The position numbers and the translations under genes were made by a program. From Cupriavidus basilensis (GTDB taxonomy: Bacteria > Pseudomonadota > Gammaproteobacteria > Burkholderiales > Burkholderiaceae): a DNA stretch of 64,000 bases. A model generated the notes under the pieces. That model had not been told where the DNA came from. It saw nothing but the letters and a program-made list of their open reading frames with translations, and ran no database searches. Where the stretch lies: NCBI RefSeq assembly GCF_000832305.1, contig NZ_CP010536.1:620001-684000 (forward strand), in the 5' to 3' direction. This document shows positions 45,720-54,172 of the stretch, piece after piece. Within the stretch, counting starts at the first letter, position 1; the number at the start of each line of letters is the position of its first letter.

Positions 45720-46484
45720 TTAGCGCGGCGCCATGCGGATCGCGCCGTCGAGCCGGATGGTCTCCCCGTTGAGCATGGCGTTCTCCAGGATATGCAGCGC
45801 TGTCGAGGCGAATTCATCCGGCATGCCGAGCCTTGCCGGATGCGGCACCGAGGCGCCCAGCGAGGCGCGCACGTTTTCCGGCAGGCGTGCCAGCAGGGGT
45901 GTATCGAACAGCCCCGGGGCAATGGTGCACACGCGGATCATGCGCTGGGCCAGGTCGCGCGCCGCTACCAGCGTCATGCCGACGATGCCGGCCTTGGCGG
46001 ACGCATAGGGGATCTGCCCGATCTGCCCTTCATAGGCCGCCACCGACGCCGTCAGCACGCACGCGCCGCGCTCGCCGTCGACCAGCTCGTTGCGGGCCAT
46101 GCGCGCGGCGGCCAGGCGCAGCGTGTTGAAGGTGCCGACGAGATTGATGCGCACGATCGATTCGTATTTTTCCAGCGAGCCGGGCTGGCCGTCCTTCTCC
46201 ACCAGGCGCACCGGGCCGCCCACGCCAGCGCAATGGATCAGCGCGCGCATGGTGCCGAGCGTGTCGGCCGTGTCGAACACGCGGGTCATCTGTGCGGTGT
46301 CGCAGACATCGGCCTGGACAAAGCGGGCGAGCGCGCCGAGCTCTTGCACGGCGGCCGCACCGTTCTCTTCGGACAGGTCGGCGATCACCACGGCGACGCC
46401 GCGTTCAGCGAGGCGGCGCGCGCAGGCGAGGCCCAGCCCGGAGGCGCCCCCGGTGACGACGGCGGACAGGTTGGCAAGCTTCAT
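45720..46484 (-). CDS. SDR dehydrogenase, 3-hydroxyacyl-CoA dehydrogenase type 2-like
   Basis: The 254-residue SDR has the cofactor loop VVTGGASGLGLACARRL, the structural motif RINLVGTFN, and the catalytic Ser-Tyr-Lys in TASVAAYEGQIGQIPYASAKAG. The tail VCTIAPGLFDTPLLARLP fits the 17beta-HSD10-like 3-hydroxyacyl-CoA dehydrogenase group, which uses NAD. The start at 46484 has a GAGGAGATACC ribosome-binding region. With the neighbouring thiolase and crotonase it would give hydration, oxidation and cleavage steps of beta-oxidation. Confidence 0.9.
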   Translation of the reverse strand: MKLANLSAVVTGGASGLGLACARRLAERGVAVVIADLSEENGAAAVQELGALARFVQADVCDTAQMTRVFDTADTLGTMRALIHCAGVGGPVRLVEKDGQPGSLEKYESIVRINLVGTFNTLRLAAARMARNELVDGERGACVLTASVAAYEGQIGQIPYASAKAGIVGMTLVAARDLAQRMIRVCTIAPGLFDTPLLARLPENVRASLGASVPHPARLGMPDEFASTALHILENAMLNGETIRLDGAIRMAPR

Positions 46485-46528
46485 CTGGTATCTCCTCGTT
46501 CTCGTTCTGGATATGGGTGCGTGCCGGC

Positions 46529-47707
46529 TCAGAGCCGTTCGATGATGGTGGCGTTGGCCATGCCACCGGCTTCGCACATCGATTGCAGGCCGTAGCGCCC
46601 GCCGCTGTCTTCCAGCGCGTGCAGCATGGTGGTCATCAGCCGCGCGCCCGAAGCGCCCAGCGGGTGGCCGAGCGCGATCGCGCCGCCACGCGGGTTCAGG
46701 CGTGCCGGGTCGGCGCCCAGCGCGCGCTGCCACGCGAGCGGCACGCAGGCAAAGGCCTCGTTGATCTCGTAGTGTGCAATCGCATCGAGCGCAAGGCCGC
46801 TCTTCGCCAGTGCGCGCCTGCTCGATGGGATCGGCGCGGTCAGCATGGTCAGAGGGCTGTCGCCGCAGGCATCGAAGGCGACGAAGCGCGCGCGGGCGTT
46901 CAGGCCCAGGCGGGAGGCGGCGCGCTCGCTCATCAGCAAGATGGCGGCGGCGCCGTCGCTGATCTGCGAGGCATTGCCGGCGGTCACATGCCAGCCGATC
47001 TGCGGGAAGCGCTGGCCGAGCGACTCGTCGCGGAAGGACGGCGCCAGCGTGGCCAGGCGTTCGGCGGTGGTGGCGGGGCGGATGGTCTCATCGTGCGCGA
47101 CGAGACCCGCGGCGGTACGGATCGGCAGGATCTCGCGGTGGAAGGCGCCGGCCTCGCGCGCCTGGTGCGCGCGCTGGTGCGATTGCGCGGCGTACTGATC
47201 GAGATCGCCGCGTGACAGTTCCCACTGCGCCGCGACCAGCTCCGCCGCGACCCCTTGCGACACCAGCCCGGGCGCATAGCGCGCCTCGAACGACGGGCCG
47301 TACGGATTCTGCCCAATGCGCCCCGAGCCCATCGGCACGCGGCTCATGGATTCGATGCCGCAGGCAATCACGATGTCGTAGGCCCCCGCCATGATGCCTT
47401 GCGCGGCAAAGTGCACGGCCTGCTGGCTGGAGCCGCATTTGCGGTCGATGGTGGTGGAGGGCACATGCTCCGGGAATCCCGCCGCCAGCCAGGCCACGCG
47501 GCCGGGCGTGGCGGATTGCTCACCCACTTGGCTCACGCATCCGGTGATGACGTCTTCCACCAGCCCGGGGTCCAGCTGGTTGCGCTCGACCAGCCCCGCC
47601 AGCACCTGCGCCAGCAGCTCCGTGGGATGGAGTTCGGTGAAGGCCGAGCCGGGCTTGGCGCGGCCCATGGGCGAACGGATGGCGTCGACGATGACGGCTT
47701 GCTGCAT
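46529..47707 (-). CDS. Acetyl-CoA acyltransferase (thiolase)
   Basis: The 392-residue enzyme cleaves 3-oxoacyl-CoA with CoA to acetyl-CoA and a shortened acyl-CoA. The nucleophilic Cys is in [12 protein letters not shown], the catalytic His is in [17 protein letters not shown], and the second Cys in [12 protein letters not shown] near the C-terminus. The length is normal for degradative thiolases. It lies 45 bases after the crotonase gene and 44 before the SDR gene, forming the core of a small acyl-CoA degradation operon. It could also be an acetoacetyl-CoA thiolase; the operon context favours degradation. Confidence 0.93.
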   Translation of the reverse strand: MQQAVIVDAIRSPMGRAKPGSAFTELHPTELLAQVLAGLVERNQLDPGLVEDVITGCVSQVGEQSATPGRVAWLAAGFPEHVPSTTIDRKCGSSQQAVHFAAQGIMAGAYDIVIACGIESMSRVPMGSGRIGQNPYGPSFEARYAPGLVSQGVAAELVAAQWELSRGDLDQYAAQSHQRAHQAREAGAFHREILPIRTAAGLVAHDETIRPATTAERLATLAPSFRDESLGQRFPQIGWHVTAGNASQISDGAAAILLMSERAASRLGLNARARFVAFDACGDSPLTMLTAPIPSSRRALAKSGLALDAIAHYEINEAFACVPLAWQRALGADPARLNPRGGAIALGHPLGASGARLMTTMLHALEDSGGRYGLQSMCEAGGMANATIIERL

Positions 47708-47752
47708 GGCGGGTCTCCAATGACTCTTGATGGAAATGGGAACGACGTTGGA

Positions 47753-48550
47753 TCAGCTGCCGGTGAACTCGGGCTTGCGCTTGTCCAGGAAGGCCGACAC
47801 CGCCTCGCGGTGATCCGAGGTCTGGTGCGACAGCGCCTGGAAGCCGGCCGACAACTCCAGCAGCGTATCCAGCCGGGTATGCAAGGCCTCGCGCAGCAGG
47901 CGCTTGGCCAGCCGCACCGCATGCGGCGGATTGGCGGCAATGCGTTCGGCCAGTTCATTGGCGGTGGGTAGTAGCTGGTCCGGCGGCACCACGCGCGAGA
48001 CCAGGTTCCACTCCAGCGCCTGGCGCGCATCGATGACCTGTCCGGTGAAGGTCAGCTCGGCGGCGCGCGCAAGGCCGATTACGCGCGGCAGCAGCCAGGC
48101 GCCGCCATCGCCCGGAATGATCCCCAGCTTGACGAAGCTCTCGGCAAACTGCGCCTGCTCGGACGCAATGCGCATGTCGCACATGCAGGCCAGGTCTAGG
48201 CCCGCACCCATGGCCGCGCCGTTGACGGCGGCAATCACCGGTACCTCCAGGTTGAACAGCGCCAGCGGCAGGCGCTGGATGCCCAGGCGATAGTCCTGGC
48301 GAATCTCCATGCCGGGGACCTGGCCCGAAGCCTGGCGTTCCATGTCGCGGATATTGCCACCTGAGGAGAACGCGGTGCCGGCGCCGGTGATGATCACCGC
48401 GCGCACGCTGGCGTCGCGGTGGATGCGGTCGATGGCCTCCAGGAAGTCGGCCACGGCGGTGTTGCCGGTGAGGGGGTTGCGCCGCTGCGGCTCGTTCATG
48501 GTCAAGGTCACGATGTGGCCCTGCTGCTCGTAGCGCAGGAAGCTTGTCAT
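47753..48550 (-). CDS. Crotonase-family enoyl-CoA hydratase/isomerase
   Basis: The 265-residue protein has the crotonase fold: oxyanion-hole residues in AFSSGGNIRDM and VNGAAMGAGLDLACMCDMRIA, and GIIPGDGGAWLLPR. At the position of the first catalytic glutamate of typical hydratases (FxQPE) the sequence has Phe (QFAESFVKLG), while a later AELTFTG retains the second Glu. An Asp in PGDGG resembles isomerase-type crotonases such as PaaG. Thus isomerase or another acyl-CoA chemistry is at least as likely as hydration. The start at 48550 has GGAG 8 bases upstream. A trinucleotide repeat lies just upstream. Confidence 0.85.
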   Translation of the reverse strand: MTSFLRYEQQGHIVTLTMNEPQRRNPLTGNTAVADFLEAIDRIHRDASVRAVIITGAGTAFSSGGNIRDMERQASGQVPGMEIRQDYRLGIQRLPLALFNLEVPVIAAVNGAAMGAGLDLACMCDMRIASEQAQFAESFVKLGIIPGDGGAWLLPRVIGLARAAELTFTGQVIDARQALEWNLVSRVVPPDQLLPTANELAERIAANPPHAVRLAKRLLREALHTRLDTLLELSAGFQALSHQTSDHREAVSAFLDKRKPEFTGS

Positions 48551-48561
48551 GCCGGTCTCCG

Positions 48562-48615
48562 GTCGTTGTTGTTGTCGTTGTCGTTGTCGTTGTCGTCGTC
48601 GTCGTCGTCGTCGTC
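48562..48615. repeat. Trinucleotide repeat (GTC/GTT)18 upstream of the crotonase gene
   Basis: Eighteen consecutive GTC or GTT triplets run from 48562 to 48615, the last eight or so being pure GTC. On the coding strand of the crotonase gene they read as GAC/AAC repeats starting 12 bases before the ATG, right behind the ribosome-binding sequence. They lie outside any supported gene and could change length by strand slippage. Confidence 0.9.
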
Positions 48616-48904
48616 GCCTTGGCTCGGGACGGCCGGCGCGGCGCCGCCGACAATCGCTTGTCCAAAAGGCTAAGGGACCGTGCCCTCGGGTGTCCAATAT
48701 TCATTTCGGCGATGCCGATATCCCGCATATATCGGCGCCAGCGCTGTTTGGCGTCGCCGCGAGCCTGGATGCGCAAGGCAGGTTCAACTGGCGATGCGAC
48801 TTTCATGTGCTTCCCGCATCGCCCTGCATCGGCTCGTATCAACGGGGATTGCTTTGTAGTGTGATAATTTGCATCCTAACTATATGGCTGCTATCATTCC
48901 GTCC
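48616..48904. promoter_or_regulatory. Divergent region between the crotonase operon and the MarR-FUSC operon
   Basis: The gap must carry promoters for both operons. Near the MarR gene an AT-rich segment, GATAATTTGCATCC followed by TAACTATAT (48863-48885), is a candidate MarR operator and -10 region, because AT-rich imperfect palindromes overlapping the promoter are usual for MarR autoregulation. No exact palindrome is visible, so this is tentative. Nothing else is recognised. Confidence 0.35.
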
Positions 48905-49366
48905 ATGTCTTCCATCGACGCCCTCCGTTTCGCCTTTACCGGCCAGCTCATGCTGGCCGGGCGCCAGTGGCGCCACATTTCGCAGGGCGCCGTCACCGCC
49001 TACGGGATTTCCGCCGCCGCAGCGGGGCCCTTGCTGTTTATCCGCCGCCTTGGCGGCGGCGTGCGCCAGGTCACCCTGGCCGACTATGTCGGGCTGGAAG
49101 GGGCATCGCTGGTCCGTCTGGTTGACCAGCTCTCCGCCGCCGGCCTTGTGCGCCGGGAAGTGGATGCGAACGATCGGCGGGCCAACGCGCTCTGGCTCAC
49201 CGACGCCGGCGAGGCGCTCGCCGAAAAAATCGAGGTCGAGCTCAAGCAGCTCCGCGCCAGCGTCTTCGCTGGCGTCAGCGAGCAGGACTTCGAGGGCGCC
49301 ATGCGCGTGCTCAACGCGCTCGCCCAAGCGGCCGAGTCCGCGCCCACCACTGCTTTCGGGTCGTAA
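48905..49366 (+). CDS. MarR-family transcriptional regulator
   Basis: The 153-residue protein has the winged helix of MarR regulators, with VTLADYVGLEGASLVRLVDQL as recognition region, then the wing GLVRREVDANDRRANALWLT. The ATG at 48905 (MSSIDALRF) is chosen; an ATG at 48884 would add seven residues. It is the first gene of a plus-strand run: its stop is 4 bases before the FUSC gene start. It probably represses the efflux genes until a phenolic or aromatic acid ligand binds, as is typical of this arrangement. Confidence 0.92.
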   Translation: MSSIDALRFAFTGQLMLAGRQWRHISQGAVTAYGISAAAAGPLLFIRRLGGGVRQVTLADYVGLEGASLVRLVDQLSAAGLVRREVDANDRRANALWLTDAGEALAEKIEVELKQLRASVFAGVSEQDFEGAMRVLNALAQAAESAPTTAFGS

Positions 49367-49370
49367 GAAC

Positions 49371-51458
49371 ATGGTCAGCTGGCCCACCGGACGGGACTGG
49401 ATCTTCTCCCTCAAAGCCTTTGCAGCGGCCATGCTGGCGCTGTTCATCGCCCTGTACCTCGGCTTGCCGCGCCCGTACTGGGCCATGGCCTCCGTGTATA
49501 TCGTGGCGCATCCGCTCACCGGCGCGACGCGCTCCAAGGCACTGTATCGCGTGCTTGGCACGCTGCTTGGCGCGGCAGCGTCCGTCGCCATCGTGCCGCC
49601 GCTGGTCAATGCGCCAGTGCTGCTGATGGCAGCGGTGGCGCTATGGACCGGCATCCTGCTCTATGTCGCGCTGCTGCACCGCACGCCGCGCAGCTATGTG
49701 TTCATGCTGGCTGCCTATACGCTGCCGATGGTGGCTTTACCCTCGGTGAGCGATCCCTCGGGCGTGTTCGACATCGCCGTGGCGCGGGCCGAGGAAATCT
49801 GCCTGGGCATCGTGTGCGCGAGCATCGTCGGCTCGACCATCTTCCCCGCCAAGGTGGCCACGGTGCTCGGCCAGAAATCCGCCCAGTGGCTGGCGGACGC
49901 CGCGCTATGGGCCACCGATATGCTCTCGGCGCATCCGGCCGCGAAGGTGTCGCGCCATCACAGCCGCCATCGCCTGGCCGCCGACATCCTCGCGCTCGAC
50001 CAGTTGATCAGCCATCTCTCCTACGACGCCGAAAGTGCCGCGCGCGTGAAGCACGCGCAGGAGTTGCGTGGCCGCATGACCATGCTGCTGCCCGTGCTGT
50101 CGTCGCTGGCTAGCGTGGTGGACGCCTTGCACCAGCACGCTGCGGGCATTCCGCAACGCCTGTCTCACAACATGGCGCTGGTGTCGGCATGGATCAGCGC
50201 GGGCGCGCAGGCGCCGCTGCCGGCGTTGCAGCTTTCCCAGGACGCGCCGATCGACGACGCCGGCCTGGAGCCGGGCAGTGCCGGGCCAGACTGGCACGCG
50301 GCGCTCGCCGCCACGGCCGAAGGCCGTCTGCGCGAGCTGATGGAGTTGTGGCAGGACTGCGTATCGCTGCAGCGCCGTATCGGCGAGGCCGCACCGCAGG
50401 GCGACTGGGCGCCGGTGTTCCGGCGCTGGGGCGTGGGCGCTGCGCGCCACTACGATCACGGCATGCTGCTGTTCTCCACCGCCACGACCGCGCTGGCGAT
50501 CTTCAGCATGGGCATGGTGTGGATCTGGACAGGCTGGGCGGATGGCGCGGGCGCGGTCGCGCTGGGCGCGGTATCGTGCTGCTTCTTTGCCGCGATGGAC
50601 GAGCCGGCGCCCATGATCCGCTCGTTCTTCCGCTGGAACGTGGTCTGCCTGGTGCTCGCCACCATCTACCTGTTCGTGGTTCTGCCGAACGCGCACGATT
50701 TCGAGATGCTGGTACTGATGTTCGCGGTGCCCTACCTGATCATCGGCGTGATGATGGCGCAGCCCAGGCTCGCGCTGATCGCCATGCCGCTGGCCGTGGT
50801 CACGGCCAACGATATCGGTATCCAGGGCGCCTACAACGCCGACTTCAACGCCTTCTTCAACGGCAACGTGGCCGGCATCGCGGGCATTCTGTTCGCGCTG
50901 GTGTGGACCCTGGTGGCCCGCCCCTTCGGCACCAGGGCCGCGGTGCGCAGGCTGGTGCGCGCCAGCTGGGGCGATATCGCCCGCAACGCCACCGGGCGCG
51001 AGCCGGGCGAACACGCGCATCTGCGTGCCCGCATGCTGGACCGCCTGGCGCAACTGGTGCCGCGGCTGGCGGCCAGCGAGGATGAAACCACCGGCGACGG
51101 CTTTACCGAAGTGCGCGTGGAGCTCAGCACGCTGGCGCTGCAGCGCGAACTGTCCGCGTTGGCGCCGGAGCACCAGCACTCGGTACGGCGTGTGCTGCAG
51201 GGCGTTGCCAGCTACTACCAGGCGCGCCTGGACGCCCGTGCCGAGGCGCCGCCGCAAGTGCTGCGCGACCGGCTGGCCAAGGCGATCCGCAAGGTTGCCT
51301 CGCGCGCCGACCAGGCTTCGCGCGAGGCCTTTGCCGCGCTGGTGGAAATGCATGTCGCGCTGTTTTCGGCGGCACCGGTGGCGATGAGCGCGGCCGGTGC
51401 CTTGCCCGCGGGCCAGGCGGCAGACCCAATGAGCAAGCAAGCGAGCAACAAGCAATGA
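49371..51458 (+). CDS. FUSC-family inner-membrane transporter (AaeB/fusaric acid resistance type)
   Basis: The 695-residue protein has two blocks of hydrophobic helices (about residues 10-160 and 360-520), each followed by a cytoplasmic region, the pattern of FUSC proteins such as AaeB and FusB. Landmarks are GLPRPYWAMASVYIVAHPLTG and IFPAKVATVLGQKSAQWL. It would export aromatic carboxylates or fusaric acid-like compounds. The ATG at 49371 (MVSWPTGRDW) follows marR by 4 bases; the frame remains open upstream to 48549 but this is not coding. It overlaps the DUF1656 gene by four bases. Confidence 0.91.
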   Translation: MVSWPTGRDWIFSLKAFAAAMLALFIALYLGLPRPYWAMASVYIVAHPLTGATRSKALYRVLGTLLGAAASVAIVPPLVNAPVLLMAAVALWTGILLYVALLHRTPRSYVFMLAAYTLPMVALPSVSDPSGVFDIAVARAEEICLGIVCASIVGSTIFPAKVATVLGQKSAQWLADAALWATDMLSAHPAAKVSRHHSRHRLAADILALDQLISHLSYDAESAARVKHAQELRGRMTMLLPVLSSLASVVDALHQHAAGIPQRLSHNMALVSAWISAGAQAPLPALQLSQDAPIDDAGLEPGSAGPDWHAALAATAEGRLRELMELWQDCVSLQRRIGEAAPQGDWAPVFRRWGVGAARHYDHGMLLFSTATTALAIFSMGMVWIWTGWADGAGAVALGAVSCCFFAAMDEPAPMIRSFFRWNVVCLVLATIYLFVVLPNAHDFEMLVLMFAVPYLIIGVMMAQPRLALIAMPLAVVTANDIGIQGAYNADFNAFFNGNVAGIAGILFALVWTLVARPFGTRAAVRRLVRASWGDIARNATGREPGEHAHLRARMLDRLAQLVPRLAASEDETTGDGFTEVRVELSTLALQRELSALAPEHQHSVRRVLQGVASYYQARLDARAEAPPQVLRDRLAKAIRKVASRADQASREAFAALVEMHVALFSAAPVAMSAAGALPAGQAADPMSKQASNKQ

Positions 51459-51664
51459 GCGGTGAAGTCGACGTCTATGGTGTGTTTGTCCCGAGCCTGC
51501 TGGCGTGGATGCTGGTGGCGTTCCTGATCACCGCCTGCGCGCGTGCCGTGCTGGCGCATGTGGGTTTTTATCGGCTGGTCTGGCACCGGTCCCTGTTCAA
51601 TCTGGCGTTATATGTGATCGTCCTGGGTGGCATCGTCTACCTGGCCTATCGGCTGCAGTCATGA
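51455..51664 (+). CDS. DUF1656 small membrane protein (AaeX-like)
   Basis: The 69-residue protein has two hydrophobic segments (VPSLLAWMLVAFLITACARA and LFNLALYVIVLGGIVYLAYR) and the DUF1656 start GEVDVYGVFVP. Such proteins accompany FUSC and HlyD genes in aromatic-acid efflux operons; the role is unknown. It overlaps both neighbours by four bases (ATGA at each junction), which indicates tight translational coupling. Confidence 0.93.
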   Translation: MSGEVDVYGVFVPSLLAWMLVAFLITACARAVLAHVGFYRLVWHRSLFNLALYVIVLGGIVYLAYRLQS

Positions 51665-52629
51665 AACTGAATCTTCGTACGCTTGGACCCATCGTCCTTA
51701 CCCTTGTCGTCACCGCGGTCGCGGTCGTTGTCGTCAAGCACCTGTGGGATTACTACACGGTGGCGCCATGGACCCGCGACGGCCATATCCGCGCGGACGT
51801 GGTGCAGATCGCGCCGGACGTGTCCGGGCTGGTGACCAAGGTCCTCGTCAAGGACAACCAGCGCGTGCAGCGCGGACAGCCGTTGTTCGAGATCGACCGC
51901 GACCGCTTCGCGCTGGCCTTGCAGCAGGCGCAGGCCACGGTGGCGGCGCAAAGCGCCATGCTCGCGCAGGCGCGCCGTGAAGCCCGCCGCAGCCAGACCC
52001 TGTCCGAGGTCGTCTCCAAGGAAGTGGTGGAAGAAGGCTTGGCCAAGGTCCAGCAAGGCGAAGCCGCACTGGCGCAGGCACAGGCCGCGGTCAACCTCGC
52101 CAAGCTCAACCTGGAGCGCACCAGCGTGCTCAGCCCGGTCGACGGCTACCTGAACGACCGGCTGCCGCGCCTGGGCGACTACGTCAACACCGGCCGCCCC
52201 GTGCTGTCGATGGTGGATGCGAATTCCTTCCACGTGGAAGGCTACTTCGAAGAAACCAAGCTGCACGGCATCCATATCGGCAATCCGGTGGACATCCGCA
52301 TCATGGGCGAATCCCGCGTGCTGCATGGCCACGTGCAGAGCATTGCCGCCGGCATCGAGGACCGCGACCGCACCAACGGCTCCAACCTGCTGCCGAATGT
52401 GAATCCGACGTTCAACTGGGTCCGCCTCGCGCAACGCATCCCGGTGCGCATCGCGCTGGACGAACCGCCCGCCGACTTGCGCATGGTCGCAGGCCGTACC
52501 GCCACCGTGTCGGTGCGCGAGCCCTCGGCCCGGGACAAGGCGCAGGCCGGGCCTGAAGGCCAGAAGGATCAGAAGGACAAGCTCGCGCTGGCCGCCAAGG
52601 GAGCCGCCAGCCAGGGAGGCGCGCAGTGA
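51661..52629 (+). CDS. HlyD-family periplasmic adaptor (AaeA-like membrane fusion protein)
   Basis: The 322-residue adaptor has one N-terminal membrane anchor (PIVLTLVVTAVAVVVVKHLW), then a barrel-sandwich region (IAPDVSGLVTKVLVKDNQRV and SVLSPVDGYLNDRLPRLGDYV), a coiled-coil hairpin between (about residues 85-145), and a C-terminal beta-barrel. It joins the FUSC transporter to the outer-membrane factor. The start at 51661 overlaps the DUF1656 stop; the longer reading to 51505 is out of context. The last 30 residues are charged and Lys/Gln/Ala-rich. Confidence 0.93.
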   Translation: MKLNLRTLGPIVLTLVVTAVAVVVVKHLWDYYTVAPWTRDGHIRADVVQIAPDVSGLVTKVLVKDNQRVQRGQPLFEIDRDRFALALQQAQATVAAQSAMLAQARREARRSQTLSEVVSKEVVEEGLAKVQQGEAALAQAQAAVNLAKLNLERTSVLSPVDGYLNDRLPRLGDYVNTGRPVLSMVDANSFHVEGYFEETKLHGIHIGNPVDIRIMGESRVLHGHVQSIAAGIEDRDRTNGSNLLPNVNPTFNWVRLAQRIPVRIALDEPPADLRMVAGRTATVSVREPSARDKAQAGPEGQKDQKDKLALAAKGAASQGGAQ

Positions 52630-54089
52630 ACACGTTGCGCAAAGCCCTGCTGCCGGCGCTGGTGCCGCTGCTGTTTGCCGCCTGCACCACGGTCGGGCCC
52701 GACTACCATGTGCCGGACAACGCCGCCGTGAAGGCGCAAGCGGCCAACGGCCCGCTGCTCGGCACGAACAACCCCGCCGTATCGATTGCCGAGGTGCCCG
52801 ATGGCTGGTGGCGCCTGTACGACGATCCGAAGCTCGACCAGCTGGTGCAGCAGGCGCTTGTCGCCAATACCGATCTGCGCGTGGCCGCGGCCAACCTGAA
52901 GCGCGCCATCGCGGTCTACCACGAGGTGGAGGCGGAGAACCTGCCGGAAGCCAGGCTCTCCGCCGGCGCGGAGCGCGGGCAGATCGCCGGCGAGCCGCTG
53001 CTCAAGGAAGAGAAGATCCCGGTGATGAACTTTGGCGATGTCGGCTTCAAGGTTTCCTACCTGATCGACTTCTTCGGCAAGCTGGCGCGCGCGGATGAAG
53101 CGGCGCTGGCCGGCGCGCAAGCCAGCCAGGCGGCACTCGACCAGGCCCGTATTGGCGTGGTGGCCGAGACCGTGCGCGCTTACGTGCAGGGCTGCGCTGC
53201 CACGCATGAACTGACCGTGGCCGAGCATCAGCTGGCGTTGCAGAGCCGCGGCGTCGAGCTGGCCCGCAAGATGGTCGATGCCGGGCGCGGGCAGCCGCTG
53301 GACCTGCTGCGCGCACAGGCGCAGGCCGACGTACTGCGCGCGGCCTTGCCGCGCTTCAAGGCCGAGCAAGAGGGCGCGGCCTACCGGCTGGCGGTGATGC
53401 TGGGCAAGCCGCCCAGCGCCACCTCGCAGGCGGAGTACGCCTGCCACGAAGAACCCAGGCTGCGCCAGGCGCTGCCCGTGGGCGACGGCGCCGCACTGCT
53501 CAAGCGCCGCCCCGACGTGCGCCAGGCCGAGCGTGAACTCGCCTCGGCCACGGCCAAGATCGGTGTTGCCACGGCGGATCTGTACCCGTCCATCCGCATC
53601 GGCGCCTCCGCCGGCTTCACCGGCATCCTCGACCACCTCGGCCAGGCACCGACCGCGCACTGGGGCTATGGCCCGCTGATCACCTGGAACATCCCGACCA
53701 GCGGCACGCGCGCCCGCGTCCACGGCACCGAAGCCGGTGCCGAAGCGGCGCTCGCCCACTTCGACGGCGTGGTGCTCAAGGCGCTGCGCGAAACGCAGTC
53801 AGCGCTGAGCAGCTACACGCGGGAGCTGGAGCGCACCCAGGCGCTGCGCGATGCCCGCGACAAGGCCAACGAAGTCGCGCGGCAGAACCGCCAGCTATAC
53901 CAGGCCGGCCGCTCGCCGTACCTGTCCAGCCTGGATGCCGACCGCACGCTGGCCAGCACCGAAGCGTCACTGGCGGCGTCGGAAAGCCAGGTCGCGCTGG
54001 ACCAGATCAATCTCTTCCTTGCGCTGGGCGGCGGATGGCAAAATGCGCCCAAGGTCGAGTCGCGCACGATGAGCGAGCAGGCGCACTGA
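52626..54089 (+). CDS. NodT-type outer-membrane efflux lipoprotein
   Basis: The 487-residue protein has a lipoprotein signal with the lipobox LFAAC (Cys at residue 20), so it is anchored in the outer membrane. Two repeats of the TolC-like outer-membrane factor fold follow, with GWWRLYDDPKLDQLVQQAL and LKRRPDVRQAERELASATA. It completes a tripartite pump with the FUSC and HlyD proteins. Its start overlaps the HlyD stop by four bases. About 80 bases separate it from the MetQ-like gene. Confidence 0.94.
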   Translation: MNTLRKALLPALVPLLFAACTTVGPDYHVPDNAAVKAQAANGPLLGTNNPAVSIAEVPDGWWRLYDDPKLDQLVQQALVANTDLRVAAANLKRAIAVYHEVEAENLPEARLSAGAERGQIAGEPLLKEEKIPVMNFGDVGFKVSYLIDFFGKLARADEAALAGAQASQAALDQARIGVVAETVRAYVQGCAATHELTVAEHQLALQSRGVELARKMVDAGRGQPLDLLRAQAQADVLRAALPRFKAEQEGAAYRLAVMLGKPPSATSQAEYACHEEPRLRQALPVGDGAALLKRRPDVRQAERELASATAKIGVATADLYPSIRIGASAGFTGILDHLGQAPTAHWGYGPLITWNIPTSGTRARVHGTEAGAEAALAHFDGVVLKALRETQSALSSYTRELERTQALRDARDKANEVARQNRQLYQAGRSPYLSSLDADRTLASTEASLAASESQVALDQINLFLALGGGWQNAPKVESRTMSEQAH

Positions 54090-54172
54090 ACGAGCACCGG
54101 ACGCGCGCTCGGCTGTCATCATGGTTAAAGCCATGCAAGCTGGCTTGCATGGCGCAAAGGAGCACAAGCAGC

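Noticed and set aside
48549..51458. 969-codon ORF starting in the trinucleotide repeat
   Set aside because: The FUSC protein begins at 49371 right after marR; the upstream codons overlap marR in another frame.
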